Assembly (NCBI RefSeq): GCF_001643375.1
Contig: NZ_LSHB01000011.1
Span: 62,001 to 126,000, forward strand
Source of the DNA: Chryseobacterium sp. FP211-J200
GTDB taxonomy: Bacteria > Bacteroidota > Bacteroidia > Flavobacteriales > Weeksellaceae
Length of the DNA: 64,000 nucleotides
Direction: 5' to 3'
In this document: positions 1 through 8,618 of the stretch, piece after piece
Layout: each line of letters opens with the position of its first letter
Position numbering within the stretch: position 1 is the stretch's first letter
The notes under the pieces: generated by a model
Told to the model about the DNA's origin: nothing
Database searches by the model: none
Seen by the model: the letters and a program-made list of their open reading frames with translations, nothing else
Made by a program: the position numbers and the translations under genes

Positions 1-335
1 ACTGAAACTCTACTCGAATATTTGTCATTTTTAAAGGAAGATATTATAAAAGTCTTATATCTATTCTTATTAAAGAACTCTTCAAAATAAGCAGGGTTCT
101 TGCGCCATACTTCTTCTTCGGAAGTTGAAATCACAGGCGAAGTTTGATTACTATTAGGAATCCCTCGGAACAACAATTGATAAATAGCGGTATATTCAGG
201 AACATTACCTGTAATATCCATTGATATAAAATCGTCACTATATTCCACAACTTGTAAGCTCGAGACTCCAGTTCTCTTAGCGCAACTTATCAATAATAAA
301 AACAGGCCTACAAACAAAATTCTAAAATCTTTCAT
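1..335 (-). CDS. Putative lipoprotein, C-terminus beyond window edge
   Basis: Reading leftward from an ATG at 335, the frame stays open to the edge of the window (about 111 codons seen), so the gene is truncated here by the window and not by mutation. The N-terminus is a short basic start, a hydrophobic stretch rich in Leu/Phe and a lipobox-like LLISC with the candidate lipidated Cys at residue 18, so an outer- or inner-membrane lipoprotein is likely. No enzymatic motif is visible in the part present. It lies 22 bp downstream of the CsgG-like gene on the same strand and is probably cotranscribed with it. I do not recognise the family. Confidence 0.72.
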   Translation of the reverse strand, partial: MKDFRILFVGLFLLLISCAKRTGVSSLQVVEYSDDFISMDITGNVPEYTAIYQLLFRGIPNSNQTSPVISTSEEEVWRKNPAYFEEFFNKNRYKTFIISSFKNDKYSSRVS

Positions 336-357
336 AGTTAATGTTTGAAATTAGTAA

Positions 358-1245
358 TTATTGTTTGGTCGTAATCAGCAGTTTAGCTTTTGCATTGAAT
401 TTTGAAAAAATGTCTGTACCTCCAGTTTTCACATCACATATAGAAAAATTCTCATCCTCGACTTTCGATATTTTTATTTCTCCAATCTCTTTTTTTCTAA
501 TAATTTTTTTCCCACCAACTTCCACATCAATTAATTCAACAACACCAAGTCTATCACCCTTTTCAAGTCCAAAAGAAGAGCCTCCAGAAATCAACAATGT
601 CTTTGCAGCATTGCTACTTGCATCTTGGATTTCAACAATAAGGAAAGAAGCTGCAAAGTTTTTAGATACAAAATCGTCTATCTCTTTTTCAATCCTCTTT
701 AATGATTCTGCATAAGCTTCTCGTTGATTGGATGGCGCACTACCAGTTAAACTTTTTCCGAGACTTTTCATATCAAATAAGCCCTTATTTGCTTTTGATG
801 TAATATCGCCAGAAGCAACAACTTGTCCCGTTTCAAGATCTAATATTTTTAAATCCAAAGAAATCAGGGAGTTATATGAATAGGTAATTCTACCTTGTGT
901 GTCCCTGCTTTCATCTGTGGAAGTGCTTACAGATTTTACATTTCCCGAAATAAGAAACTGCGCACCCAAATTCTTTGTTTGTGCAATATATTTACTATCA
1001 ATAAAATCTTCTGTTTTTTGTAATTCTCTTTCATTTTTGATAGCCTCCATTTGTGACCTCCCAACAATGGTGAATCTTTTTGTTTTTGCGAATGCGCTCG
1101 TAACAACCTCTTCAATTGAGTTTAAAATTGGTTTTTCATACCCTCCAATAAAAGGAGCTATTGCTATTATTTTTTTTTCATCTTGGGCATTCAATGAAAT
1201 TGATATCAAGGTGAATAATAGAAAAAAAGTAATGTTTTGTTTCAT
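358..1245 (-). CDS. CsgG-like secreted/periplasmic protein
   Basis: This 295-residue protein begins with a signal peptide (hydrophobic core, then NAQDE near residue 20). The body has the pattern of CsgG/LpoB-type domains: IAIAPF near the mature N-terminus, a segment with FTIVGRSQMEAIKNE, and GAQFLISGNVKSV around residue 95. In this fold such segments build the alpha/beta core of curli-secretion or penicillin-binding-protein-activator lipoproteins. Unlike those it has no lipobox Cys; the downstream partner does. The C-terminal third (about 205-290) is beta-rich and unassigned. The family call is by pattern recognition, and the cellular role is unknown. Its promoter carries the TTACGG dyad described separately. 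Confidence 0.65.
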   Translation of the reverse strand: MKQNITFFLLFTLISISLNAQDEKKIIAIAPFIGGYEKPILNSIEEVVTSAFAKTKRFTIVGRSQMEAIKNERELQKTEDFIDSKYIAQTKNLGAQFLISGNVKSVSTSTDESRDTQGRITYSYNSLISLDLKILDLETGQVVASGDITSKANKGLFDMKSLGKSLTGSAPSNQREAYAESLKRIEKEIDDFVSKNFAASFLIVEIQDASSNAAKTLLISGGSSFGLEKGDRLGVVELIDVEVGGKKIIRKKEIGEIKISKVEDENFSICDVKTGGTDIFSKFNAKAKLLITTKQ

Positions 1246-1261
1246 TTAGTTTATTTTGATG

Positions 1262-1306
1262 CAAAACTAATTCTAAGAAACAAATATACTTTACGGAAAA
1301 CCGTAA
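1262..1306 (-). promoter_or_regulatory. Dyad TTACGG-N4-CCGTAA plus -7 box upstream of CsgG-like gene
   Basis: On the minus strand, the perfect dyad at 1291-1306 (6-bp arms, 4-bp spacer) is followed after exactly 21 bp by TAGTTTTG at 1262-1269, a match to the Bacteroidota -7 box TAnnTTTG. A second possible -7 box (TATATTTG) sits at 1281-1288. The dyad occupies the place of the -33 element, as an activator or repressor site would. The same arrangement with the same spacing occurs at 8494-8538 and 46951-46995. Confidence 0.5.
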
Positions 1307-1402
1307 GGTAAACTGAAATAATGCATCTATTTTTGATATTTTTTTTCCCCAGTACATTTAGAAAGTAATTAAGTCTAAAGAAAAATGCGCTACTTTAAAT
1401 AA

Positions 1403-1430
1403 AAAAGCCTCAGAAAATTCTGAGGCTTTT
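1403..1430 (-). terminator. Rho-independent terminator of the E2 gene
   Basis: Perfect 13-bp stem with a very short loop, containing GCCTCAG/CTGAGGC and flanked by A and T runs. It lies just past the stop of the E2 gene. The symmetric A/T tracts could also serve transcripts coming from the other side. Confidence 0.85.
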
Positions 1431-1433
1431 ATT

Positions 1434-2774
1434 TTATATTTCTGTATTGAGGTCCCAATTTTCAAGATAATCGTTGACGTGTTTCAGGAACATGCCGCCT
1501 AGACTGCCGTCCACTACTCTATGGTCGTAAGAATGCGACATAAACATTTTCTGACGGATTGCGATCACATCTCCAAACTCCGTTTCGATAACTGCCGGTT
1601 TCTTCACAATCGCTCCGACTGCCAAAATAGCAACCTGAGGCTGAGGAATAATCGGTGTTCCCATCAGGTTTCCGAAAGTTCCAACATTGGAAATCGTGTA
1701 AGTTGCACCTTGCGTATCAGCTGGTGTCAGTTTTTTATTTCTCGCTCTGTAAGCCAAATCGTTGATAGCTTTTGCTAATCCTGACAAACTCAATTGGTCA
1801 GCATTTTTGATAACTGGAACGATTAAATTTCCATCTGGAAGTGCTGTTGCCATTCCGATGTTGATATTCTTTTTCTTGATAATTTTATCACCATCCACAG
1901 AAACGTTGATCATAGGAAAATCCTGAATTGCTTTTACAACCGCTCTGATGAAGATTGGCATAAAAGTCAGTTTCTCACCTTCTCTTTTTTGGTAAGAATC
2001 CTTATTCTTAGCTCTCCAGGTCACAACATTCGTCACGTCAGACTCTATAAAAGAAGTCACGTGTGGCGAAGTGTGTTTGCTGTTCACCATCGCTTCTGCA
2101 ATGATCTTACGCACACGATCCATTTGGATGATCTCATCGCCTTCACCAACTTGAATTGGCGCACTTGAAACTTTCGGAGCTGATGCTGAAGTCTGAGCAG
2201 GTTGAGAAATAACTTGCTGAACAGGAGATGATTTAGTTTCAACTGCAGTTCCTCTATTTTTAACAAAATCAAGAATATCTTCTTTCGTGATTCTGCCATC
2301 CAGTCCACTGCCTTTGATATTTTTAAGTTCAGATTCCGAAATATTCTCTTGTTGAACAATTGATTTCACCAAAGGTGACAGATACAGATCTGAATTCTGA
2401 TTTGATGAATTTTCAAAAACATTGGTCAATGTCTGTTCCAAAGTGCTGATCACTTCCGGCTCAGGCTGATGGAGCTGGTCTTTTACCTCTTCGTAAGATT
2501 TAGATTCTGGTGCTTCAGAATCCGAAGAACCACCTTCTGTTTCTAAAATAGCAATGGCTTCCCCGATCTTTGCAACGTCATCTTTATGCTTCAGAATTTT
2601 GATGATCTTCCCCGAAACTGGTGTCGGAACATCGGAATCTACTTTGTCTGTCGCAATTTCCACTACAGAGTCATCCTCTTTTACAAAGTCACCTTCATTG
2701 AACATCCAGCTGATAATTGTTGCTTCCATAACTCCTTCGCCCATGCTTGGGAGCAATAGTTTGTATTCTGCCAT
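1434..2774 (-). CDS. 2-oxo acid dehydrogenase E2 (dihydrolipoamide acyltransferase), probably branched-chain type
   Basis: E2 transfers the acyl group from lipoate to CoA in a 2-oxo acid dehydrogenase complex in the cytoplasm. Order of parts: an N-terminal lipoyl domain with the lipoylated Lys in DKVDSDVP (K44), a linker rich in Glu/Ser/Pro, a peripheral subunit-binding domain around 130-170 (LSPLVKSI, DGRITKEDI), an Ala/Pro/Ser linker and a catalytic domain ending with DHRVVDG (catalytic His about 418). The N-terminus MAEYKLLLPSMGEGVMEATI resembles the flavobacterial branched-chain enzyme more than the 2-oxoglutarate or pyruvate types. The frame opens upstream at 2840, but the ATG at 2774 begins the lipoyl domain and has a -7 box just upstream. 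Length is 446 aa. No E1 or E3 gene is adjacent. Confidence 0.88.
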   Translation of the reverse strand: MAEYKLLLPSMGEGVMEATIISWMFNEGDFVKEDDSVVEIATDKVDSDVPTPVSGKIIKILKHKDDVAKIGEAIAILETEGGSSDSEAPESKSYEEVKDQLHQPEPEVISTLEQTLTNVFENSSNQNSDLYLSPLVKSIVQQENISESELKNIKGSGLDGRITKEDILDFVKNRGTAVETKSSPVQQVISQPAQTSASAPKVSSAPIQVGEGDEIIQMDRVRKIIAEAMVNSKHTSPHVTSFIESDVTNVVTWRAKNKDSYQKREGEKLTFMPIFIRAVVKAIQDFPMINVSVDGDKIIKKKNINIGMATALPDGNLIVPVIKNADQLSLSGLAKAINDLAYRARNKKLTPADTQGATYTISNVGTFGNLMGTPIIPQPQVAILAVGAIVKKPAVIETEFGDVIAIRQKMFMSHSYDHRVVDGSLGGMFLKHVNDYLENWDLNTEI

Positions 2775-2795
2775 TGTTTCTTTTTTGAATTTCTC

Positions 2796-2803
2796 CAAAA
2801 ATA
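2796..2803 (-). promoter_or_regulatory. -7 promoter box for E2 gene
   Basis: TATTTTTG on the minus strand matches TAnnTTTG and would start transcription about 15 nt before the ATG at 2774. This supports choosing that start over the longer frame. No clear -33 element was identified. Confidence 0.4.
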
Positions 2804-2863
2804 CATTTTTTTTTATTAATTGTATAATTCTATTTTTCAAATTTTATAAGAATCATTTTTTTA

Positions 2864-2871
2864 TAAATTTG
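2864..2871 (+). promoter_or_regulatory. -7 promoter box for the ABM-domain gene
   Basis: TAAATTTG matches TAnnTTTG and lies 26 bp before the ATG at 2898, within the divergent spacer shared with the E2 gene. Confidence 0.4.
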
Positions 2872-2897
2872 ATGATCTTAAATTTTAAAATAAATCC

Positions 2898-3188
2898 ATG
2901 AACATTTACTTAAGTGCCGTCTTTCATATCAAAGAGAACTCTATGATGGACGCCATAGAATTACTGAAAAAACTGGTCATAGAAACCCGAAGAGAAAAAG
3001 GCTGCATCCAATATGACCTTTATGAGGACAACAGGAACAAAGGTGTCTTTTTCATCCATGAAAACTGGCAGAGCAATGAAGACCTCCACAACCATCAGGT
3101 ATCCGAGCATATGATGAAATTTCGCGAAGGAATTGCATCACTAGTAGAGAACCCGACGATCATTTACGCTGGCAACAAATTATTCTAA
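2898..3188 (+). CDS. Putative quinol monooxygenase / antibiotic biosynthesis monooxygenase (ABM) domain protein
   Basis: A 96-residue single-domain protein with the size and pattern of the ABM/YgiN dimeric ferredoxin-like fold: an early beta strand (YLSAVFHIK), a helix (MMDAIELLKKLV), then REKGCIQYDLYED, the typical second strand, and VFFIHENWQSNEDLHNHQ with the conserved His-rich turn. The family includes cofactor-free monooxygenases acting on quinols or polyketides, and also proteins of unknown role. It is divergent from the E2 gene. The substrate cannot be inferred. Confidence 0.8.
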   Translation: MNIYLSAVFHIKENSMMDAIELLKKLVIETRREKGCIQYDLYEDNRNKGVFFIHENWQSNEDLHNHQVSEHMMKFREGIASLVENPTIIYAGNKLF

Positions 3189-3328
3189 TTATAGTATTAA
3201 TAAAATTAAAGTTAAATATTTACCGATTATTTAATCATATGAAATTTTTTTGTATTTAATTCATTAAAAAAGAAAATTTTCAATATTTTTGTTAATCAAT
3301 TTTTTAAATTTAAAAATTAAATATTTAT

Positions 3329-5929
3329 ATGAAAATAAATCAACTGTCTAAGTGCGCAGGTATTGGCGTTTTCTTTCTTTTTGCTAATCTCAATGCACAA
3401 TCTAGTGAAAAAGTGATCAAAAATTTCATCAGTAATGATGTTAGTTTTCGCAACAATGCCAATGCAGAATTCAAAGTATTGAATGAAGACAGTTCTGCAA
3501 GCCTGAAGTCCAATATTGTGAATGTTCAACAATATCATGAAGGTATACCAATCTATAAATCGCTTGCAAAAGCTGTAATAAGAGATGGTAAAGTAGTTTC
3601 CTTCAATAACAACTTCCAAAAGACCAACAATATCGAGGTAAAAGACAAAATCGACAAATCTGAAGCTTTATCGATTGCTCTCAGGTCTGTAGAAATCAAA
3701 AATGATGGTTTTGAACTTTTTGATGATAAGAATGGAGAAGTCTTGCCAGAAGATGGAAAAAAAGTAGCTAACATCCGATTCTACTATCAAAAAAACAATG
3801 TTCTTGTACCTGCCCAATTGTTCTTCATCAATCAGGTTAAAGAGAATAAATCCTATTCTGTATTAGTGAGCCTTACTGATGGCGAGATCTTAGAAAGCAC
3901 AAATATGATTATTGAATGTGCTTTTGACCCTAATCATTTCACATCTGACCCTAACTTTGCAGTACAAGAGCTTAGTTTTACAGATCACAATCATTATCAT
4001 CAAAACAACAGGACTTTCAGTAAGAATACAAAAGCACTTACGGATGCCACGTACAATGTATTTCCTTTTCCAGTAGAAGGTCCTACGTTTGGCTCACGAT
4101 CTCTTGTATCAAACCCGTGGGATATTGTTGCTTCACCGGAAGGATGGCATTCTGACGGAAACACCAATTACACTAATACTTTTGGTAACAATGTATTAGC
4201 TTACATAGATAATTCCGGAACTAATGCATTTGGCTTTTCCCCACAAAGCACAACAACAGGAAGTCTTACTTTTGATTTTCCATTCGCAGAAAGCACAACA
4301 TTAAGCGCATATGAAAACAAAGGATCTGCTGTGACCAATCTTTTTTATGCTAATAATATGATCCATGATATTATGTATAAATTTGGGTTTACAGAAAGCA
4401 GCAGAAATTTCCAAACAAATAACTTTGGAAAAGGAGGTTTTGGAAATGATGCCGTAAAAGCTGAAGCATTTGATGGTAGTGGTTATAACAATGCAAACTT
4501 CAATTCTGGTTTCGAGATCTCACAAACTAATGTATCACCTCCAAGAATGCAGATGTATCTTTGGGACTATGGGGTTAGCTTTCAGCAAAGATTATTTTAC
4601 AACGATCCAACACTAGCAACAAGAACACCTGTAAATACAGCAGTGGGTTCTTACAGCTCAGGTGGCGGTAGATATCTAATGGAAACACCTGCAACTGGTG
4701 ACGTGGCAATCCCATCTGTCCTGAATGCTTGTACTGCACTTACAGGAGGAAGCCTTACTGGTAAAATAGCATTAGTGACCATCTCTGGTTGTACAAATGA
4801 TGTCAAGATCAAAAATGCACAAGCAGCAGGCGCTGTAGGTGTATTGCTTCACAGAACATCCTCTAATACTGTTACAGATTGGAACTTAACAAGCGGTTTA
4901 GGTATAAACATTCCTATGGTCATGATCCCAAGAGGTGAAGGAAACTTTATAAATGCTGAAATTACAGCTGGAAGAACAGTCAACGTCAGTCTAAAAGATC
5001 TTGCAGTAGGCTACAAAAACTCAAGCTTTGACAATGGGGTGATGATCCATGAATATGGTCACGGAATATCCAATAGATTAACAGGACAAGGATATAGCTG
5101 TTTGCAAAATCTAGAACAAATGGGTGAAGGCTGGTCAGATTTCTTTGCATTAATGTTAACCAATACACCTAATTATACCGCAACAACCGGTAGAGGAATT
5201 GGAACCTATTCTACCAACGCACCTACCACTGGAGTAGGAATCAGACAATACAGATACACCACAGACATGACCATAAATCCTCACACCTATGCAGACACCA
5301 ACTCTACTGGTGGACAGCCACATGCTGTAGGAGAGATCTGGGCAACAATGCTGTGGGACCTTCATTGGAAATTGGCAGAAAAATATGGTTATAATTACAA
5401 TATCACAGCTGACGCTAATTCTGGTAGTGCGAAAACCCTCCAATTGGTTATTGACGGATTGAAGCTACAACCTTGTAGCCCTAATTTCGTGACAGGTAGA
5501 GATGCGATATTACAGGCTGACCAGCTTACCGGCGGCGTAGACAACTGTCTTATCTGGAATGTATTCGCAAGAAGAGGCCTAGGCCTTAATGCTTCTGCTG
5601 GATCAGCTTCCAACATCGCCGATCAAGTTGAGGACTTTACAGTTCCAACAGGATGTATATTAGGAACAGACGACATCATCAAAAATAAGAGCTTCGGCAT
5701 CTATCCAAATCCTGCCAGAGGAGAATTCTTTATCAAAGCTGCACCTACAGTGGGTAACGCAAGCATCAAAGTGGAGATCCTAGACATGAATGGCAAATTG
5801 GTAAGATCTCTTGAGAGAAAGAAAAACAGCTCAGACGCCATCTCTACAAAAGGGCTTGTAAAAGGAACATACCTTGTAGTAATTACAGAGAATGGTAAAT
5901 CTAACGCAGAAAAATTGATCGTAGAATAA
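3329..5929 (+). CDS. Secreted M36-family (fungalysin-like) metalloprotease with PA domain and T9SS sorting domain
   Basis: An 866-residue secreted protease. A signal peptide (to about residue 23, LNAQ) is followed by an FTP-type propeptide (about 30-140, with HEGIPIYKS and DGKVVSF). The catalytic region has HEYGH at residues 574-578 and the downstream zinc-ligand Glu in EQMGEGWSDFF (about 600). A protease-associated (PA) domain is inserted before it (about 455-550, GKIALVTISGC ... GAVGVLLH). The C-terminus (about 790-866) has IYPNPARGEF and ends KLIVE, a type-A T9SS sorting domain that is cleaved on export across the outer membrane. M36 enzymes degrade extracellular protein for nutrition. A strong terminator follows, so the gene is monocistronic. 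Confidence 0.93.
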   Translation: MKINQLSKCAGIGVFFLFANLNAQSSEKVIKNFISNDVSFRNNANAEFKVLNEDSSASLKSNIVNVQQYHEGIPIYKSLAKAVIRDGKVVSFNNNFQKTNNIEVKDKIDKSEALSIALRSVEIKNDGFELFDDKNGEVLPEDGKKVANIRFYYQKNNVLVPAQLFFINQVKENKSYSVLVSLTDGEILESTNMIIECAFDPNHFTSDPNFAVQELSFTDHNHYHQNNRTFSKNTKALTDATYNVFPFPVEGPTFGSRSLVSNPWDIVASPEGWHSDGNTNYTNTFGNNVLAYIDNSGTNAFGFSPQSTTTGSLTFDFPFAESTTLSAYENKGSAVTNLFYANNMIHDIMYKFGFTESSRNFQTNNFGKGGFGNDAVKAEAFDGSGYNNANFNSGFEISQTNVSPPRMQMYLWDYGVSFQQRLFYNDPTLATRTPVNTAVGSYSSGGGRYLMETPATGDVAIPSVLNACTALTGGSLTGKIALVTISGCTNDVKIKNAQAAGAVGVLLHRTSSNTVTDWNLTSGLGINIPMVMIPRGEGNFINAEITAGRTVNVSLKDLAVGYKNSSFDNGVMIHEYGHGISNRLTGQGYSCLQNLEQMGEGWSDFFALMLTNTPNYTATTGRGIGTYSTNAPTTGVGIRQYRYTTDMTINPHTYADTNSTGGQPHAVGEIWATMLWDLHWKLAEKYGYNYNITADANSGSAKTLQLVIDGLKLQPCSPNFVTGRDAILQADQLTGGVDNCLIWNVFARRGLGLNASAGSASNIADQVEDFTVPTGCILGTDDIIKNKSFGIYPNPARGEFFIKAAPTVGNASIKVEILDMNGKLVRSLERKKNSSDAISTKGLVKGTYLVVITENGKSNAEKLIVE

Positions 5930-5950
5930 TCAATTAGAAATCTATACATC

Positions 5951-5986
5951 AAACCTTTTCAGTTGATTCTGAAAAGGTTTTTTTTT
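5951..5986 (+). terminator. Rho-independent terminator of M36 protease gene
   Basis: A 12-bp perfect stem (AAACCTTTTCAG and its complement), 6-nt loop, then a T tract, 21 bp past the stop codon. Confidence 0.9.
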
Positions 5987-6023
5987 ATTTTCAGATCTTA
6001 ACAAATTTTATCATTGTAAATAA

Positions 6024-6052
6024 TTGGCATCAATCTTGAAAACTTAACTTTG
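6024..6052 (+). promoter_or_regulatory. Promoter of the LolA gene (TTG-N18-TAACTTTG)
   Basis: TTG at 6024-6026 and TAACTTTG at 6045-6052 are 18 bp apart, a good match to the Bacteroidota -33/-7 consensus. The predicted start leaves a leader of about 20 nt before the ATG at 6079. Confidence 0.6.
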
Positions 6053-6078
6053 CAATCAATAAATCGCAAATATTAAAA

Positions 6079-6708
6079 ATGAAAAACACGATCAAATCTT
6101 TTTCAATTGTCGCTTTTTTAGGAATGAATCTGTTAGCTTATGGCCAGACGATAGACACCAGATCAAAAACGATCTTGGACGACATCACCAAAAGTTATAA
6201 GGCCAAAAAAAATTCCTATTTCAAATTTTCTTACACCGCAGGAGATGCTAGTCAAACAGGGATCTTCTATTCTGACAACAACAGATACAAATTGAAGATC
6301 ATGGGAACAGAGCAGATCTTTGACGGTAAAAAGGTTTACAGCATCAGCGAGGAAGACAAAGAGGTCACCATTGCAAAACCAAACGACAATCAAGTGGCAT
6401 TTTCTCCCTTGAGTTATTTGGACTCCTATAAAAAGGATTACAATGTGAGGTACTCCGGCAAGAAGACCATTAGTGGAATCCCAGTAGATGTGATCAAGAT
6501 GACACCAGTTAAATCAAATGGATTAAAAAGTGTCACCTTATACGTCAATACCCCTCAAAAAAAACTGATCAAACTGGAGCAAGTCTCAACAAACAATGAC
6601 CTCGCAGTGATCACGATCAGCAATTATAAAGAGAACCAAACGCTGTCGCCGTCAATTTTTACATTTGACAAGTCAAAATACCAGAATTATCTGATCACGG
6701 AATTATAA
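6079..6708 (+). CDS. lolA: Outer-membrane lipoprotein carrier protein LolA
   Basis: A 209-residue periplasmic protein that, in its family, shuttles lipoproteins from the inner-membrane LolCDE complex to the outer membrane. A signal peptide ends near LAYGQ (about 23). The mature part shows the LolA half-barrel pattern: an N-terminal helix with DDITKSYKAKKNSYFKFSYT, then strands with YKLKIMGTEQIFDGKKVYSIS, DVIKMTP and KSVTLYVNTPQKKLIKLEQ, and the C-terminal PSIFTFDKSKY. Length is normal. It has its own promoter and terminator. Flavobacteria often carry more than one LolA-like protein, so the exact paralogue is uncertain. Confidence 0.85.
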   Translation: MKNTIKSFSIVAFLGMNLLAYGQTIDTRSKTILDDITKSYKAKKNSYFKFSYTAGDASQTGIFYSDNNRYKLKIMGTEQIFDGKKVYSISEEDKEVTIAKPNDNQVAFSPLSYLDSYKKDYNVRYSGKKTISGIPVDVIKMTPVKSNGLKSVTLYVNTPQKKLIKLEQVSTNNDLAVITISNYKENQTLSPSIFTFDKSKYQNYLITEL

Positions 6709-6729
6709 ATCACAACCAACATACAACAG

Positions 6730-6760
6730 ATGCATTACAGACACGTAATGCATTTTTTGT
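6730..6760 (+). terminator. Rho-independent terminator of lolA
   Basis: A 9-bp perfect stem (ATGCATTAC/GTAATGCAT) with a 6-nt loop, followed by a T tract. Confidence 0.8.
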
Positions 6761-6861
6761 TTTAAACAGCTAAAAGGGACAATCAACATTTTAGATACAT
6801 CACGATATGGATTTAATTTCTTTAATAGATTTATATTTACACAAACAAAGTATCACACCAA

Positions 6862-7449
6862 ATGTCAGCGAAACCAAATGATAACTTAGACATTTTCTAC
6901 CCCGAGGATCCGGAACAATGGCGCGATTGGCTTATAGAAAATCATACGCGGGAAAAAGGGATCTGGGTCCTGCAGTACAACAAGAAATCGGAGAAGCCAA
7001 CCATCAGCTGGAGCGATGCCGTGGACGAGGCACTTTGTTTCGGGTGGATAGACAGTTTGAAGAAAAAACTGGACGATGAATCTTCCATCCAATATTTCGG
7101 GAAGCGGAAACCCAAAAGCACCTGGTCCAAGATCAACAAACAAAAGATCGAAAGACTTACCGCCGAAAACCGAATGTCACAAGCAGGATCAGATACCATC
7201 CAAGTCGCTAAAGAAAACGGCTCATGGGAAATATTGGACAGCGTAGAAGAATTACTGATTCCCGACGACCTGGCAGTCGAACTTTCAAACCGGGAAAATG
7301 CCACCGAGTTTTTCAACAGCCTTAGCAGATCCGTAAAAAAGATGATGCTCCAATGGTTTGTTCTTGCCAGAAGACCGGAAACCAGACTAAAGAAAATCCT
7401 TGAGATTGCAGAGGCGGCAGAAAAGAAACTGAAACCAAAACAATTCTGA
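6862..7449 (+). CDS. YdeI/OmpD-associated family protein
   Basis: A cytoplasmic protein of 195 residues. The N-terminal half has the typical YdeI signature: FYPEDPEQWRDWL, EKGIWVLQYNKKSEKPTISWSDAVDEALCFGWIDS and the basic RKPKSTWSKINKQKIERL. The C-terminal part is a helical segment with FFNSLSRSVKKMMLQWF, ending in a Lys-rich tail. Members have been linked to bacteriocin protection or stress, but the biochemical activity is unknown. It stands alone, with no signal peptide. Confidence 0.85.
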   Translation: MSAKPNDNLDIFYPEDPEQWRDWLIENHTREKGIWVLQYNKKSEKPTISWSDAVDEALCFGWIDSLKKKLDDESSIQYFGKRKPKSTWSKINKQKIERLTAENRMSQAGSDTIQVAKENGSWEILDSVEELLIPDDLAVELSNRENATEFFNSLSRSVKKMMLQWFVLARRPETRLKKILEIAEAAEKKLKPKQF

Positions 7450-7563
7450 AAGATCAATTGGCTTAATATATTATCATAAATCGATAAGAATTCCTAACTC
7501 TCGATCATTTACGGCACAGCTTTTAATCTACTGATTGTATATTAGAATATCTCATCGCTAAAA

Positions 7564-8412
7564 ATGATCGGTATGAATAAAAATTACAGTGTTTACACAG
7601 TTCTCCTTTTCGGACTATTAACACCCTTCAAAGGTTTTGCACAGCAATCACAGAAGAAGTTTTCCCTATTTACGCCTGTTCCTCGCGCACAGATGAGAGA
7701 GATGGAGACCGATCGACCAGATGTCACCGAATCTCCTTTTACCGTAGACGCCGGACATTTCCAACTGGAAACAGATCTGGTACGAAGCGTCAGGGAGAAA
7801 ACCGAAACCACACAGACCAACACTATCCTCATCAACCAAATGAATCTGAAAATCGGGATCACAGGTTCTACCGCAGTTCAGATCGGTTTCCAAACTTACG
7901 GCCGACAAAGCGAAAAGGAATGGGACACCAATGAAAAAACTATCACAGACGGTCACGGCGACCTCACACTCAGGATCAAGCAGAATCTGATTGGGAACGA
8001 TGGCGGAAACTTCGCGTTAGCATTGTTGCCATACGTGAAATTGCCCACTTCAAAATATGAAGACAGCCGTTTCGAAGGTGGATTGATCATCCCGATGCAG
8101 TACAAACTTCCCGGAGATTGGACTCTCGGATTCCAGGTAGAAGTAGACCGTCTCAAAGACCAGGATGAGCAGGCGATGCACACAGAATTTCTACAGACCC
8201 TCACCATCAGTCATGCGATCATCAAAGGTGTGGACGGCATTGCCGAAACCTATTACACCTATGATTTCAAAGCGCACCAATTCTCCAATTACATCAATGC
8301 TGCCATCCAGATGGATGTCGCCAGAGACTTCAAACTGGATGCAGGCCTTAATCTCGGACTCCAGCACACCGCAGCGAAGCATTTTTTTGTTGGGGCTTCT
8401 TATAGGCTTTGA
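7564..8412 (+). CDS. Putative outer-membrane beta-barrel (MetA-pathway-of-phenol-degradation-like / transporter family)
   Basis: A 282-residue exported protein. A signal peptide ends at GFAQQ (about 27); the start could equally be the ATG at 7573, which gives a more usual MNKN start. The mature N-terminus carries METDRPDVTESPFTVDAGHFQLETDLV, diagnostic of the family often annotated as transporter or phenol-degradation MetA-like. The rest alternates amphipathic strands (LKIGITGSTAVQIGFQTYG, DLTLRIKQNL, WTLGFQVEVDRL) ending in an aromatic/Leu strand, as expected for an outer-membrane barrel. The substrate is unknown. Confidence 0.75.
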   Translation: MIGMNKNYSVYTVLLFGLLTPFKGFAQQSQKKFSLFTPVPRAQMREMETDRPDVTESPFTVDAGHFQLETDLVRSVREKTETTQTNTILINQMNLKIGITGSTAVQIGFQTYGRQSEKEWDTNEKTITDGHGDLTLRIKQNLIGNDGGNFALALLPYVKLPTSKYEDSRFEGGLIIPMQYKLPGDWTLGFQVEVDRLKDQDEQAMHTEFLQTLTISHAIIKGVDGIAETYYTYDFKAHQFSNYINAAIQMDVARDFKLDAGLNLGLQHTAAKHFFVGASYRL

Positions 8413-8493
8413 TGCCTTTGAATATTATTTATAAAGACATGTTGTTTCTAAGTGACGTGGTCTTTTGATGATTCTAAAAAATTATTCTCCAGT

Positions 8494-8538
8494 TTACGGA
8501 TATCCGTAAAATACTAAGACATTTTAATGATAGCTTTG
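8494..8538 (+). promoter_or_regulatory. Dyad TTACGG-N4-CCGTAA plus -7 box upstream of the TIR locus
   Basis: The dyad at 8494-8509 extends to a perfect 18-bp palindrome at 8493-8510. After exactly 21 bp comes TAGCTTTG (8531-8538), a TAnnTTTG match. A start near 8545 would give either a long leader (about 220 nt) for the TIR locus at 8768 or a short RNA ending at the hairpin 8619-8640. The rest of the spacer 8413-8767 shows no coding potential. Confidence 0.5.
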
Positions 8539-8618
8539 TCTCAGGTATGGCTGATGTTTCTTGATACCCAAAGAACATTTACTAAACCAAAAACACAGAT
8601 TTTTTTTATATTTTTTTG

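Noticed and set aside
341-715. Plus-strand ORFs in the CsgG-like gene (also 899-1249)
   Set aside because: They lie antisense to a gene with a signal peptide and a recognisable domain; their own translation is low-complexity.
2084-2359. Second ORF inside the E2 gene
   Set aside because: Out-of-frame on the same strand as the E2 linker; the E2 reading has intact domains on both sides.
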